62,187 bases of DNA from UBA6168 sp964573725. Its GTDB lineage: Bacteria; Bacteroidota; Bacteroidia; Chitinophagales; Saprospiraceae. The stretch is from contig CAZNLJ010000027.1 in the NCBI GenBank assembly GCA_964573725.1, positions 1-62,187 on the forward strand, given 5' to 3'. The translations under genes were made by a program, and so were the position numbers. This document shows, in pieces, positions 30,206 to 39,042 of the stretch. How positions within the stretch are numbered: the stretch's first letter is position 1; every line of letters begins with the position of its first letter. Under the pieces are notes generated by a model. That model was not told the DNA's origin and made no database searches. It worked only from the letters and a program-made list of their open reading frames with translations.

Positions 30206-31441
30206 ATGGCATCATCATCGATGAAACAGAAGATTCCTGTGCCGCGGTCCTTGACCGAGGGGCACTTGCAACCCCAAGCGGAAACCTTGGAAAGGGAACC
30301 GAGTAATCGCCGGCTGCAAATAGGCATCCCGAAGGCGGACCAACGGCAGGAAAACAGGGTGGCCCTGGTTCCGGCCGCCGTGTCCACCCTGGTTGCCAGG
30401 GGCCATACGGTGCTCCTGGAAGCGGGCGCCGGCGAACAGGCCAACTACGGCGACATCCGTTACAGCGAGGCCGGTGCCAGGGTCTCGTACGACAGGAGTG
30501 AGGTATTCCAGTCGCAGGTATTGCTCAAGGTCTCTCCCCCGACGCTGGAGGAGGCCGCCTTGTACCACCCGGGACAAGTCATCATCACCCCATTGACCTT
30601 GCCGATGGTGTCCCGGGAGCTGATTGAAAAATTACAGGAAAAAAGGGTTGTCGCCTTCGCAATGGAATATATCCAGGATGACAACGGCTCCTTTCCGTTT
30701 GTCCGGGTCATGAGCGAAATGGCCGGACTCAATGCGGTGTTGACGGCGGCGGAGCTGTTGTCGGTGAGCGGTGGGGGGAAAGGGGTCTTGTTGGGGGGAG
30801 TCGCCGGTGTGCCGTCCGCCAAGATCGTGATCCTCGGTGCCGGTGTGGTGGGGGAGTCCGCCACCCGGGTCGCATTGGGACTGGGGGCGGAGGTCCGGGT
30901 CTTCGACAACGACGTCTACAAGCTGATGCGCCTGCAACGCCACATCGGCCAGCGACTCAACACCTCCACCCTGAATCCTTTCCAGTTGGAGAAAGACCTG
31001 CTCAACGCGGATGTCGTCATCGGGGCCATCCATGCCAAGACCGGCCGCACCCCGGTGGTGGTGCCGGAGTCCATGGTGGAGCAGATGAAACCGGGATCCG
31101 TCATCATCGACGTGAGCATTGACCAGGGCGGATGTTTCGAGACGTCCGAACTGACTTCCCACGCGCAACCCACTTTCCTCAAACACGGGGTCATCCATTA
31201 TTGTGTTCCCAACATGGCATCCAAGGTGCCCCGGACGGCCTCCATCGCCATGAGCAATATCCTGACGCCCTGGTTGCTCAGTGCCGGTGAGGTCGGCGGG
31301 GTTACGGAATTGCTCTATGACCACGCCGGTTTGCGGAATGGGGTGTTCGTCTTCAAAGGACTGCTGACAAATGCCTACCTCGGCCGCAGGTTCGACCTGA
31401 AACATACGGACCTGGATTTGCTCATCGCCAGCCGGCTCTGA
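30206..31441 (+). CDS. ald: Alanine dehydrogenase family protein
   Basis: A 411-residue member of the alanine dehydrogenase/PNT family, which interconverts L-alanine and pyruvate + ammonia with NAD. Visible are the N-terminal IGIPKADQRQENRVALVP substrate motif, the AMEYIQDD segment, the Rossmann loop VILGAGVVGE, and DVSIDQGGCFETS with HYCVPNMASKVPRTAS. The first ~35 residues extend beyond the conserved start (an internal ATG is at 30221). The NAD-binding fold and lack of a membrane segment argue against transhydrogenase. Confidence 0.88.
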   Translation: MASSSMKQKIPVPRSLTEGHLQPQAETLEREPSNRRLQIGIPKADQRQENRVALVPAAVSTLVARGHTVLLEAGAGEQANYGDIRYSEAGARVSYDRSEVFQSQVLLKVSPPTLEEAALYHPGQVIITPLTLPMVSRELIEKLQEKRVVAFAMEYIQDDNGSFPFVRVMSEMAGLNAVLTAAELLSVSGGGKGVLLGGVAGVPSAKIVILGAGVVGESATRVALGLGAEVRVFDNDVYKLMRLQRHIGQRLNTSTLNPFQLEKDLLNADVVIGAIHAKTGRTPVVVPESMVEQMKPGSVIIDVSIDQGGCFETSELTSHAQPTFLKHGVIHYCVPNMASKVPRTASIAMSNILTPWLLSAGEVGGVTELLYDHAGLRNGVFVFKGLLTNAYLGRRFDLKHTDLDLLIASRL

Positions 31442-31580
31442 ACACCTTGTCCAAATAAGACGCAGCCTTTCCGCGGCCCTTCGGCATGCCCGCCCTGCGT
31501 GGGCGGCAACAGGCTGCCGTCGTGACCCGAAGCCGCCTGTTTCGGCACCCTTCCTCATCGGGATCCGGTACGATGGTACG

Positions 31581-31627
31581 AAAAAGGCGGGTGGATCGAC
31601 GACCGATCGGAAGTCGATCCACCCGCC
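31581..31627 (-). terminator. Rho-independent terminator of trxA
   Basis: A perfect 15-bp stem (31586-31600 with 31613-31627, 12-base loop) is followed on the minus strand by TTTTT (plus 31581-31585). It lies about 100 bases beyond the trxA stop and may also limit readthrough from the convergent alanine dehydrogenase gene. Confidence 0.8.
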
Positions 31628-31730
31628 TCCCTTGGGAAAAGACGGTCGGTTGTTCCGGGTTCGTCCTAACCCGCGCCCCTGGTCTCCGGGGGTAGGGCCG
31701 GATGGACCCTGCCTCCGGCGCCTTCCGGAC

Positions 31731-32051
31731 TTAAGCCAGCTGTTGGTCGATGATTTGGCTCAGGTTGGCCTGGGTGGTTACGCCGACATGCTTGTTCACC
31801 ACCTCCCCGTCCTTGAAGACCAGGATGGTCGGGATGCTGCGGATGCCGTACTTCATGGCAATCTCCGGGTTGTGGTCCACATTGACCTTCCCGATGAGCG
31901 CTTTGCCGTCATAGGCGGAGGACAGCTTGTCGATGATGGGGGCGATCATGCGGCAGGGGCCGCACCATTCCGCCCAAAAATCCAGTACCGCTACGCCCTG
32001 TTTGTCGATTACTTCGGATTGGAAGTTGGCATCCGTGATTTCAAAAGCCAT
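31731..32051 (-). CDS. trxA: Thioredoxin
   Basis: A typical 106-residue cytosolic thioredoxin with the redox motif WCGPC (C30, C33), the buried Asp in VLDFWAEW, and the cis-Pro loop RSIPTILVF. It reduces protein disulfides using thioredoxin reductase. It has its own terminator and a long upstream region, so it is probably monocistronic. Confidence 0.97.
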   Translation of the reverse strand: MAFEITDANFQSEVIDKQGVAVLDFWAEWCGPCRMIAPIIDKLSSAYDGKALIGKVNVDHNPEIAMKYGIRSIPTILVFKDGEVVNKHVGVTTQANLSQIIDQQLA

Positions 32052-32705
32052 GATATGTTTTTTTTATGTGAAGAGAACCACCGGGAGGTGGCTGTGTCCC
32101 CCTTTTTTTCCAGGAGCGGGAAGACGGCAAAGGAGGTGCCGCAGGGGTCATTTCCGTTCGTCATTTATCTGCTCCGGTCGGTGGGGATGGCAGCTACGCC
32201 CCCCTTTCTTTTGCACAATAACAACTGTTTCCCTGCTTGGTTGACGGGCGTATCCTTAAAATTGCGGGACAAGCACGGACATTTGCCGCTTCGTGCTTCG
32301 CCCGCTCCGGGCCCGCCCGCTTGGCTGCTATCCGGGTAACCGGTCTACATATGGTCAAAATGGACATGCTGCAAAATTATTTTAAAAAATTCAGTGCATT
32401 TTCAGTTTAATGTTTTACAGCTTCCCGTAATTTTGTTTCCTCCCGGTGGCGGTATGCCACATCCAAGGAAGCATTCGGCAGGTACGGACGCGCGGATTGC
32501 CACCGCTTCCGGTTTCCCCTCCCTTCGGTTTCCGAAAGGAAGGCGCGTTTTCTTTTTTGTTTGGGTGCAATGTTTCCAGGGACAAGTAAATAGGGTTTTA
32601 ACGACAAAGCGGAGAATTATTTTTTGAAAATGAACAATTTCGCTACATATATTTTTATTATAGCGTCTGAGATTCTTATCAACAACAAAAAAACAACAGA
32701 ACCTA
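32052..32705. other. 654-bp divergent intergenic region
   Basis: It separates trxA (minus) and the Lrp/AsnC gene (plus). The part from about 32350 to 32700 is AT-rich and holds the promoter at 32623-32655. No gene or hairpin was recognised in the remainder. Confidence 0.6.
32623..32655 (+). promoter_or_regulatory. Bacteroidota-type promoter, TTTG-N21-TATATTTT
   Basis: TTTG at 32623-32626 is followed after 21 bases by TATATTTT (32648-32655), one mismatch from TAnnTTTG. The start codon at 32706 is about 50 bases downstream. Confidence 0.65.
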
Positions 32706-33179
32706 ATGGCAGAAAAGCTGGATCGGACCGACCTTAAGATATTGAAAATTTTGCAGGAGAATTGCAAGATCACCAACCTCGAACTATCCAAGAAAATCGG
32801 CTTGTCACCCGCTCCGACCCTGGAGCGGGTCAAGAAGCTGGAGACTTCCGGATTCATCGAAAGTTACCATGCCCAGCTGAATCCGCAGAGCATCGGTCTG
32901 AATGTGCAGACCTTTGTGCAGGTGTCCCTGGCGTGGCAAAAGGAGAATGCCTTGAACAATTTCCTCGAGAAGGTGAAATCCATCGACGAGATCGTGGAGT
33001 GTTACATCATCACCGGGGAGGCGGATTTCCTGATCAAGATTGTATGCAAGGACATCCCAACCTATGAGCAGCTGCTGTTCAAGACCCTGTCCCAAATTGA
33101 GGAAATCGAGCGGTTGAAAACCTTGATGACCCTGTCGACCGTCAAGAATTCGAAAATCCTTCCTTTCGAGTACGAATGA
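32706..33179 (+). CDS. Lrp/AsnC family transcriptional regulator
   Basis: The 157-residue protein has an N-terminal winged helix-turn-helix (about 8-60: LDRTDLKILKILQENCKITNLELSKKIGLS) and a C-terminal RAM/ACT-like ligand-binding domain (about 70-150). Family members form octamers that sense amino acids. The target is unknown; the nearest amino-acid gene is the alanine dehydrogenase gene about 1.3 kb away on the same strand, so a link is only possible. Some lysines and asparagines reflect lower local GC than in neighbours. Confidence 0.92.
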   Translation: MAEKLDRTDLKILKILQENCKITNLELSKKIGLSPAPTLERVKKLETSGFIESYHAQLNPQSIGLNVQTFVQVSLAWQKENALNNFLEKVKSIDEIVECYIITGEADFLIKIVCKDIPTYEQLLFKTLSQIEEIERLKTLMTLSTVKNSKILPFEYE

Positions 33180-33208
33180 ACGGGGGGCGGCGGCAAGCTG
33201 CTGTCCGC

Positions 33209-33904
33209 TCAATGAAACGCCAGGATGACACCGATGCCCGGCGTCATCCTGGGTATCGATTCCCGCCTACCGGGGGAAGTATCCAAAAAGGCGGGTTGCA
33301 TCCGGAGGCTGAGGTCGTCGCTGACATCGAAGGTTTTCAGGTGGCTGTCCACGAAAGCCTCCGCCGCCTGCACCAGGTGGAGGCCGACCATCCCGATGTA
33401 CGAGAGCTGTTTGTTCTTGTCGAATTGGTCCCGCAGCCTACGTAAATCGTTCGCCTGCAGCCGGGTACCGGAAAAGGGGTGTTCCTCACCCGCGAGTTCG
33501 GCAATGTAAGCGTCGCGCAACAACCGGTAATTGCGGGTGTTGTAATCCGCCGCATAGGCCAACGCGACGAAGCCGCCCCAGACAATGGGTACTTTCCACC
33601 ATCGTTTGTTGTACAATTGCCCGCCGCCGGGAAAAGCCAACGAAAGGTAGATGGCTTTCCGGGGATCCGGATAACCGGCCCGCAGCTCCCGGCGGAACCG
33701 GCCTACCCAGCCGCTCCGCACCGTGTCCGACCCGACGGTATCCCGGGCGGGGTCATCCGGTCCGACAAGCTGTCCCTGCGGGGCGGTGGTGTCGGCCTGT
33801 ACCTGGGGAGCCTGTGCGGCGGACCTGCCGCACAGCAGTAAGGCCAGGGCCGGGATGAACCCGGTCAGGAAGTACCGGCGACACGTGGGCAATGCTGCAT
33901 TCAT
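33209..33904 (-). CDS. DUF5683 membrane protein
   Basis: A 231-residue protein with a signal peptide or first membrane segment (FIPALALLLCGRSAAQ), a disordered Asp/Gln/Pro-rich linker, and the DUF5683 core (PRKAIYLSLAFPGGGQLYNKRWWKVPIVWGG). In Bacteroidota this gene typically follows parA-parB, as here, suggesting cotranscription; its role is unknown. It ends convergently with the Lrp/AsnC gene, 29 bases apart. Confidence 0.82.
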   Translation of the reverse strand: MNAALPTCRRYFLTGFIPALALLLCGRSAAQAPQVQADTTAPQGQLVGPDDPARDTVGSDTVRSGWVGRFRRELRAGYPDPRKAIYLSLAFPGGGQLYNKRWWKVPIVWGGFVALAYAADYNTRNYRLLRDAYIAELAGEEHPFSGTRLQANDLRRLRDQFDKNKQLSYIGMVGLHLVQAAEAFVDSHLKTFDVSDDLSLRMQPAFLDTSPGRRESIPRMTPGIGVILAFH

Positions 33905-33944
33905 CGGGTGGACGATATGGCTACGGGCATTCGGACCGGCGACC

Positions 33945-34835
33945 TCACTGCTCCAACAAGTCGAGGAGTCGGTTGAGGTCTTCCGAAGACCCGAAAGGGA
34001 TGGTAATCAGGCCGCTGCCGTTGGATTTTACCTTCAGTTGGACCTTGGTGTCGAAGAAACGCTTCAAGGTGTCCTCTACCTGCTGGTAATCGGCACCCAG
34101 CCGGGGACCTGCCGCTTTCTTCCGGGCCGGCTCGCGGTAACTCCTCACCAAATCTTCCGTCGCCCGGACCGACAAGCCCTTTTCCGTCACCTCCTTGTAG
34201 ACCCTGGCTTGCAGCAGGTAGTCTTCCAGCCCGATGATGGCACGGGCATGCCCCATGGAGATCAGCCCTTGTTTCAAGCCTTGTTGAATCTCCACCGGCA
34301 ACTTCAGGAGCCGGAGGTAGTTGGTGACCGTCTCCCGGGCTTTTCCGACCCGGTCCGAAAGGCGATCGTGGGTCAGTTCACATTCCTCCAGCAGGCGCTG
34401 GTAGGTGATGGCGATTTCGATGGCGTTCAGGTCCGCCCGCTGGATATTTTCCACCAGCGCCATTTCTATCATCTCCTGGTCGTTCGCCAGGCGGACATAG
34501 GCCGGCACTTCCGTCAATCCCGCCATGCGGGAGGCCCGGAAGCGCCGCTCCCCGGAAATGAGCTGATACTGCCGGTCCGTCAGCCGACGGACCGTAATGG
34601 GCTGGATCAGGCCGTGCACCCGGAGGGAATCCGAGAGGTCCTTCAACGCTTCCGGATCGAAATCCTTCCGCGGCTGGAAGGGGTTGACTTCTATTTCCGC
34701 CAAGGGAATCATCGCCACCGAGTGGGTGAGTTCCCGAACGACTTCCTGCTGTCGGTCCTTGGTCTGTGTCTCTATGTTGGAAAGCAAGGCGCGGACACCC
34801 AGGCCCAGCTCCCTTTTGTTCGTCAGTTTTGCCAT
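33945..34835 (-). CDS. parB: Chromosome-partitioning protein ParB
   Basis: The 296-residue protein has the ParB N-terminal CTP-binding fold with NPFQPRKDFD and the GERRFRAS motif at 95-102. The helix-turn-helix follows (LSDRVGKARETVTNYLRLL), and a C-terminal dimerisation domain ends it. ParB binds parS, spreads as a CTP-dependent clamp and loads SMC. The ATG at 34835 is set 2 bases after the parA stop. No parS site was recognised in the window. Confidence 0.96.
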   Translation of the reverse strand: MAKLTNKRELGLGVRALLSNIETQTKDRQQEVVRELTHSVAMIPLAEIEVNPFQPRKDFDPEALKDLSDSLRVHGLIQPITVRRLTDRQYQLISGERRFRASRMAGLTEVPAYVRLANDQEMIEMALVENIQRADLNAIEIAITYQRLLEECELTHDRLSDRVGKARETVTNYLRLLKLPVEIQQGLKQGLISMGHARAIIGLEDYLLQARVYKEVTEKGLSVRATEDLVRSYREPARKKAAGPRLGADYQQVEDTLKRFFDTKVQLKVKSNGSGLITIPFGSSEDLNRLLDLLEQ

Positions 34836-34837
34836 GT

Positions 34838-35632
34838 TCAGCCGGCGGTTGTGGTGAGTGGATTGGTGGCGGCGTTCCGGGCCAGGAACTCCTTGGCGAG
34901 GTTGAGGAAGTTGACCGTACCCCGGCTGGCCGCATCGTACATCACAACCGGCAGGTGCATGTTGGGCGCCTCGCTGATCTTGGAATTGCGGTGGACGATG
35001 GTGTCGAACACCTTGTCCTGGTAGAAACTCCGCACTTCGCTGACCACCACGTTGGCCAGCCGCAACCGCCCGTCGTACATCGACAGGACGATACCTTCTA
35101 TGTCCAGCTGCGGATTGAAATTCTGCTTGACCAGGTTGATGGTGTTTTGCAGTTTGCCCAATCCTTCCAGGGAAAAATATTCGCATTGGACAGGGACCAA
35201 CACCGTATCGGCCGCCGCCAGGGCGTTCAGGGTGATGATGCCCAACGACGGCAGGCAGTCGATGAATATGTAGTCGAAGGAATCCCGGACGGTGGACAGG
35301 ATTTTCCTCATCACGTATTCCCGTTGGGGGCGCGTGACAAGCTCGAGTTCCGCACCGACCAGGTCGATGCTGGAGGGCAGGACGTACAGGTTGGGGGTCT
35401 CTGTCTCCAGGATGGCTTCCGCCGCGTCCGTTTCATTGACCATGCAATCGTACAGGCTGCTGGTGATATGATTCGGGAAGATACCCACGCCGGATGAGGA
35501 GTTCGCCTGTGGGTCCGCATCGACCAACAGGACCCTTTTTTCCAGGATGGCCAGGCAGGCGGCGAGGTTGATGGCGGTGGTCGTCTTGCCGACTCCGCCT
35601 TTCTGGTTGGCGATGGCGATGATTTTTCCCAT
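34838..35632 (-). CDS. parA: Chromosome-partitioning ATPase ParA (Soj)
   Basis: A 264-residue Walker-type ATPase with the deviant Walker A KGGVGKTT at 11-18, the VDADPQANSSSG switch, and FIDCLPSLG. Its small size and lack of an N-terminal DNA-binding domain fit chromosomal Soj-type ParA. It is translationally close to parB, two bases apart. The presence of parAB suggests, but does not prove, relative proximity to the replication origin. Confidence 0.96.
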   Translation of the reverse strand: MGKIIAIANQKGGVGKTTTAINLAACLAILEKRVLLVDADPQANSSSGVGIFPNHITSSLYDCMVNETDAAEAILETETPNLYVLPSSIDLVGAELELVTRPQREYVMRKILSTVRDSFDYIFIDCLPSLGIITLNALAAADTVLVPVQCEYFSLEGLGKLQNTINLVKQNFNPQLDIEGIVLSMYDGRLRLANVVVSEVRSFYQDKVFDTIVHRNSKISEAPNMHLPVVMYDAASRGTVNFLNLAKEFLARNAATNPLTTTAG

Positions 35633-35838
35633 GGTCTGTCGTGTGAATTTGATGATCGGATCCGGCCGTCCGCACCGCTCCTTTTCCGATTTGTCCCTTC
35701 CTGGTGTCGGTGAACCTCGCTTGATTTATTATGCAAATGTCGGTAGAATATCGGGAAATCGGAAAGTACGTCCGCGAAGTATTGCCCGGACAGGGTCGGT
35801 CGATGGCCGTAGCCGAGGAATCCGTACCCCGGGCCGGT

Positions 35839-36522
35839 TCATCGGAAGGGCACCACCTGCCCGATTTCGGGTAATATCAATCGCTTGTTTTTCCGGGTAA
35901 ATGCTTCCGTCGCCTCCTGCCTGGGGAGGACAATGGCCGGAAAGGTGTCGAAGTGGCATCCGATGATGGTGTCACAGCGGATGAACTCCGCCGCCAACAC
36001 CGCTTCCGAATAGCCCATCGTGAAATTGTCGCCGACCGGAAGGATCGCCACATCCAGGGTCGGACAAGTGAGCGGGATCAACTGCATATCCATCGTCAGG
36101 TCCGTATCTCCGGCCACATACAGGCAGCCCTCCTCGTTCCAGACGACGAAACCGCCGGGATTTCCCCCATAGGTCCCGTCGGGCAGGACGCTGGAGTGGG
36201 TGGCGTACACGTATTTGACGGTCCCGAACGGAAAGCGCCATTTTCCGCCGTGGTTCATGGGGTGCCCTTTCAATCCTTTCCGCTCGTACCAGCTGACGAT
36301 TTCGAAATTGGAGATGACCTGGGCGCCGCAACGCCCGCCGATTTCCTCGGCATCGCCCACATGGTCGCCGTGGCCGTGGGTCAGCAGGATGTAATCCGCG
36401 GTGAGGGTCCGGCTGTCCACTTCGCCGGCTTTGGGGTTCCCGCTGATGAACGGGTCGAACAGCAACCGGTACCCTTTTGTTTCGACCAGGAAACAGGAAT
36501 GGCCGTAATAGGTGATTTGCAT
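35839..36522 (-). CDS. UPF0173-type metal-dependent hydrolase (metallo-beta-lactamase fold)
   Basis: The ATG at 36522 gives a 227-residue protein starting MQITYYGHSCFLVET, as is typical for UPF0173. The metal-binding THGHGDH (H49, H51, D53, H54) is intact, and later ligand candidates are AGDTD and GCHFDTFP. These are stand-alone beta-lactamase-fold hydrolases of unknown substrate. It ends 39 bases after the sugar kinase gene on the same strand. Confidence 0.88.
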   Translation of the reverse strand: MQITYYGHSCFLVETKGYRLLFDPFISGNPKAGEVDSRTLTADYILLTHGHGDHVGDAEEIGGRCGAQVISNFEIVSWYERKGLKGHPMNHGGKWRFPFGTVKYVYATHSSVLPDGTYGGNPGGFVVWNEEGCLYVAGDTDLTMDMQLIPLTCPTLDVAILPVGDNFTMGYSEAVLAAEFIRCDTIIGCHFDTFPAIVLPRQEATEAFTRKNKRLILPEIGQVVPFR

Positions 36523-36561
36523 ATGGTGGGGGCGTTTGTGTAGTTCCCTTTGCAAGTATAA

Positions 36562-37518
36562 TCAATTTCCTCCGGGGAAGGGTAGTCTTTCGTCGCCATG
36601 CCGGGACGCGTCCGTCCCCTGGTCCTGTCCGGCCAGCAGGGACAGGACAGCTTCCGCCGATAGGTCGGGGGTCCCTCCCGGTCGGGAAGCGACGAGGGCA
36701 CCGGTGGCACACGCGAAGCCAAGGCATTCCGCCGGTGCGGCCCCGCGGAGGTGCCTGGACAGGAACCCGGCGAGGAAGGCGTCCCCGCTGCCGATGGTAT
36801 CGGATACCTGCACCGGTACGCCGGCATGGGTATGCCAGCCGCCGGCATCCAGGTAGGATGCACCTTCCGCTCCCCGGGTGACCAACATGCCGGCCAGGTC
36901 GTAGTGTCCGCACAGGTATTCCATCCTGGCGGAATCCGTACCGCTGCGGTGGTGCCAACCCGCGATGATGTCCAGCTCCGCTTCGTTCATCTTCACCAGG
37001 GTGGCGAGGGACAGCAGGGTGTCCAACAACTCCCGGGTATAGAACGGCGCCCGCAGGTTGACATCGAAAATGCGCCGGTCGGCCAAGGGAAGCAAGGTCA
37101 GCAAGGTCGTGAGGGTCGGTTCCCGCCGGCCGGCCAAACTGCCGTAGACCAAGGTGCCCGCACGCTGGACCGCAAGCGCGGCATCCGCATCCGCCGTGAG
37201 GTTGTCCCAGGCGGAAGGGTCGACAATGTCATATCGGGGGCTGCCTTGTCCGTCCAGCTGTACCTGCACCGCTCCGGTCGGCAAATCCGGATCCCGCTGG
37301 ATCCACTGCGTCGGCAAGCCTTCCGCTTCCAGGAACGCCAGCAAGGCCCGCCCGGGCTCGTCCGCCCCGACCCGACTGATGATGCCGGCCGGCAGCCCGA
37401 GCCGGTTGGCATGGACGGCTACGTTCAGGGGCGCCCCGCCGACCATCCGCCCCCCGGGCAGGTGGTCCCAGAGGACTTCCCCGAAACTGATGACGGATAA
37501 GGATGTTTTATTCGACAT
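36562..37518 (-). CDS. PfkB-family sugar kinase, probable fructokinase
   Basis: The 318-residue protein has the ribokinase fold: FGEVLWD start, GGAPLNVAVHANRLG with the sugar-binding motif, and the anion-hole/catalytic motif DTIGSGDAF, with catalytic Asp at 246. Fructokinase is favoured because the gene is clustered with an MFS sugar porter and a GH32 fructosidase, and because the FGE.LWD..P opening is fructokinase-like. It would trap imported fructose as a phosphate ester in the cytosol. Confidence 0.85.
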   Translation of the reverse strand: MSNKTSLSVISFGEVLWDHLPGGRMVGGAPLNVAVHANRLGLPAGIISRVGADEPGRALLAFLEAEGLPTQWIQRDPDLPTGAVQVQLDGQGSPRYDIVDPSAWDNLTADADAALAVQRAGTLVYGSLAGRREPTLTTLLTLLPLADRRIFDVNLRAPFYTRELLDTLLSLATLVKMNEAELDIIAGWHHRSGTDSARMEYLCGHYDLAGMLVTRGAEGASYLDAGGWHTHAGVPVQVSDTIGSGDAFLAGFLSRHLRGAAPAECLGFACATGALVASRPGGTPDLSAEAVLSLLAGQDQGTDASRHGDERLPFPGGN

Positions 37519-37648
37519 GTAGGGTGATATATGGTTGGATGGAAAGCTTCGTCCGAAAAGCATCCCGATACGGTGCTGTTCGACGGCTTACCTTTATGCT
37601 TGCCCAAACCGGGTGGTACCCGGCGTCCGCCGGTTGCCCCGACCCGCC

Positions 37649-38986
37649 TTACAGACGCCTGCCCCGGACCAGCAACCGCTCCAGCTCCTCCAGGGAGCGG
37701 CCTTTCGTCTCCGGCATCATCCGCCAGGTGAACACCAGCTGCAGGACCATCATCAGGGAAAAGAAGGCAAAGACCGGGGCCGGCCCGACCAGCTTGAACA
37801 GGAAGGGAATGGACGCCGGTATGATGGCCGCCAGTACCCAGTGGACCGAACTGCCGAATGCCTGGCCGTCCGCCCGCAGGTGGTTGGGGAAAATCTCGGA
37901 GATGAATACCCAGATGATCGAACCCTGGCCAATGGCGTGGGACGCGATGAAGATAAACAGGAAAATGGGCACCGCCATGCCTTGCCAGCCGTACCGGAAG
38001 GCCATGGCGACCAGGGCCAGGGACACGATGTACCCGACCGAACCGATATACATGAGCCGCCGCCGGCCGACCCGGTCGATCAGCAGCAAGCCCGTCAGGG
38101 TAAAGACAAGGTTGGTAATCCCGATGCCCGCACTGCTGAGCAAGGCGGCACGTTCCGCCAATCCCGCTTCCTGGAAGATGCGCGGCGCGTAATACAGGAA
38201 GGCGTTGATACCCGAAAATTGGTTGAAAAAGGCCACCAGGAACGCCAGCATCAGGGGAAAGCGATAGGCGGGGGAGAAAATGGTCTCCCGGCGGGCCGCG
38301 TCCGGCCGGTCCGCCAGGATCCGGTCCATCTCCGCCTCGATATCCGCCGAGGGGTCCACTTGTGCCAGGATCCGGGCGGCGGCCGTCCGGTCGTTGCGGC
38401 GCACCAACAACCACCGCGGACTTTCCGGGATGTTCAGCACCAACAGCGTATACAACAAGGCCGGTATGCCCTCCACGCCCAGCATCCAACGCCAGGCCTG
38501 GTGCTCGATGGCAAGACTCAACAGGTAATTCGACAGGAATGCGACCAGTATGCCGGTCACCAGGGAGGATTGGTAGAACATCACCAGCCGCCCGCGGTCC
38601 CGCGCCGGCGCAATCTCCGAAATGAAGGCCGGTGCCGCAATCGTGGAAGCCCCCACGCCCAACCCGCCGATGAACCGGAACAAGGAGAATACGTTCGGGT
38701 CGTCCGCCCAGGCGGATCCGACCGCAGACACGAAATACAGGACGCCGATCCAGATCAGGGTGCGCTTGCGGCCGATCCGCTCCGTCGGCAGGTTGCCGAA
38801 CATCGCCCCGATTACCGTGCCCCATAGCGCAGAAGCCATGATGACAAAGCCGTGGTATAGCTCTCCCTTCGGCCAAAGCGCCTGCAGGGCCTGGTCGGCC
38901 CCGGAAATGACGATGGTGTCGAATCCGAACAGGAAACCGGCCAAAGCCACCGTGACGGACCAGTACAGGACTTTTTGCTGTCGCAT
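37649..38986 (-). CDS. MFS sugar porter
   Basis: The ATG at 38986 (MRQQKVLYWSV) gives 445 residues with 12 predicted membrane helices. Sugar-porter signatures are present: GRKRTL and GRRRLM loop motifs, IPESPRWLL after helix 6, NQFSGINAFLYY in helix 7, and PETKGRSLEELE at the C terminus. It probably brings fructose, glucose or sucrose into the cell with protons; the context favours fructose. It is in the same direction as the GH32, haloperoxidase-like and kinase genes. Confidence 0.9.
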   Translation of the reverse strand: MRQQKVLYWSVTVALAGFLFGFDTIVISGADQALQALWPKGELYHGFVIMASALWGTVIGAMFGNLPTERIGRKRTLIWIGVLYFVSAVGSAWADDPNVFSLFRFIGGLGVGASTIAAPAFISEIAPARDRGRLVMFYQSSLVTGILVAFLSNYLLSLAIEHQAWRWMLGVEGIPALLYTLLVLNIPESPRWLLVRRNDRTAAARILAQVDPSADIEAEMDRILADRPDAARRETIFSPAYRFPLMLAFLVAFFNQFSGINAFLYYAPRIFQEAGLAERAALLSSAGIGITNLVFTLTGLLLIDRVGRRRLMYIGSVGYIVSLALVAMAFRYGWQGMAVPIFLFIFIASHAIGQGSIIWVFISEIFPNHLRADGQAFGSSVHWVLAAIIPASIPFLFKLVGPAPVFAFFSLMMVLQLVFTWRMMPETKGRSLEELERLLVRGRRL

Positions 38987-39042
38987 TTTTCGCTTGTTTT
39001 GACAAATGTACGGTTCCTGCCCCAAATTATTCCCTGTCCTCC

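Noticed and set aside
33876..33896. parS site near parB (a CACGTG-containing segment)
   Set aside because: Only the central six bases are palindromic; the flanks do not match a parS-like inverted repeat.
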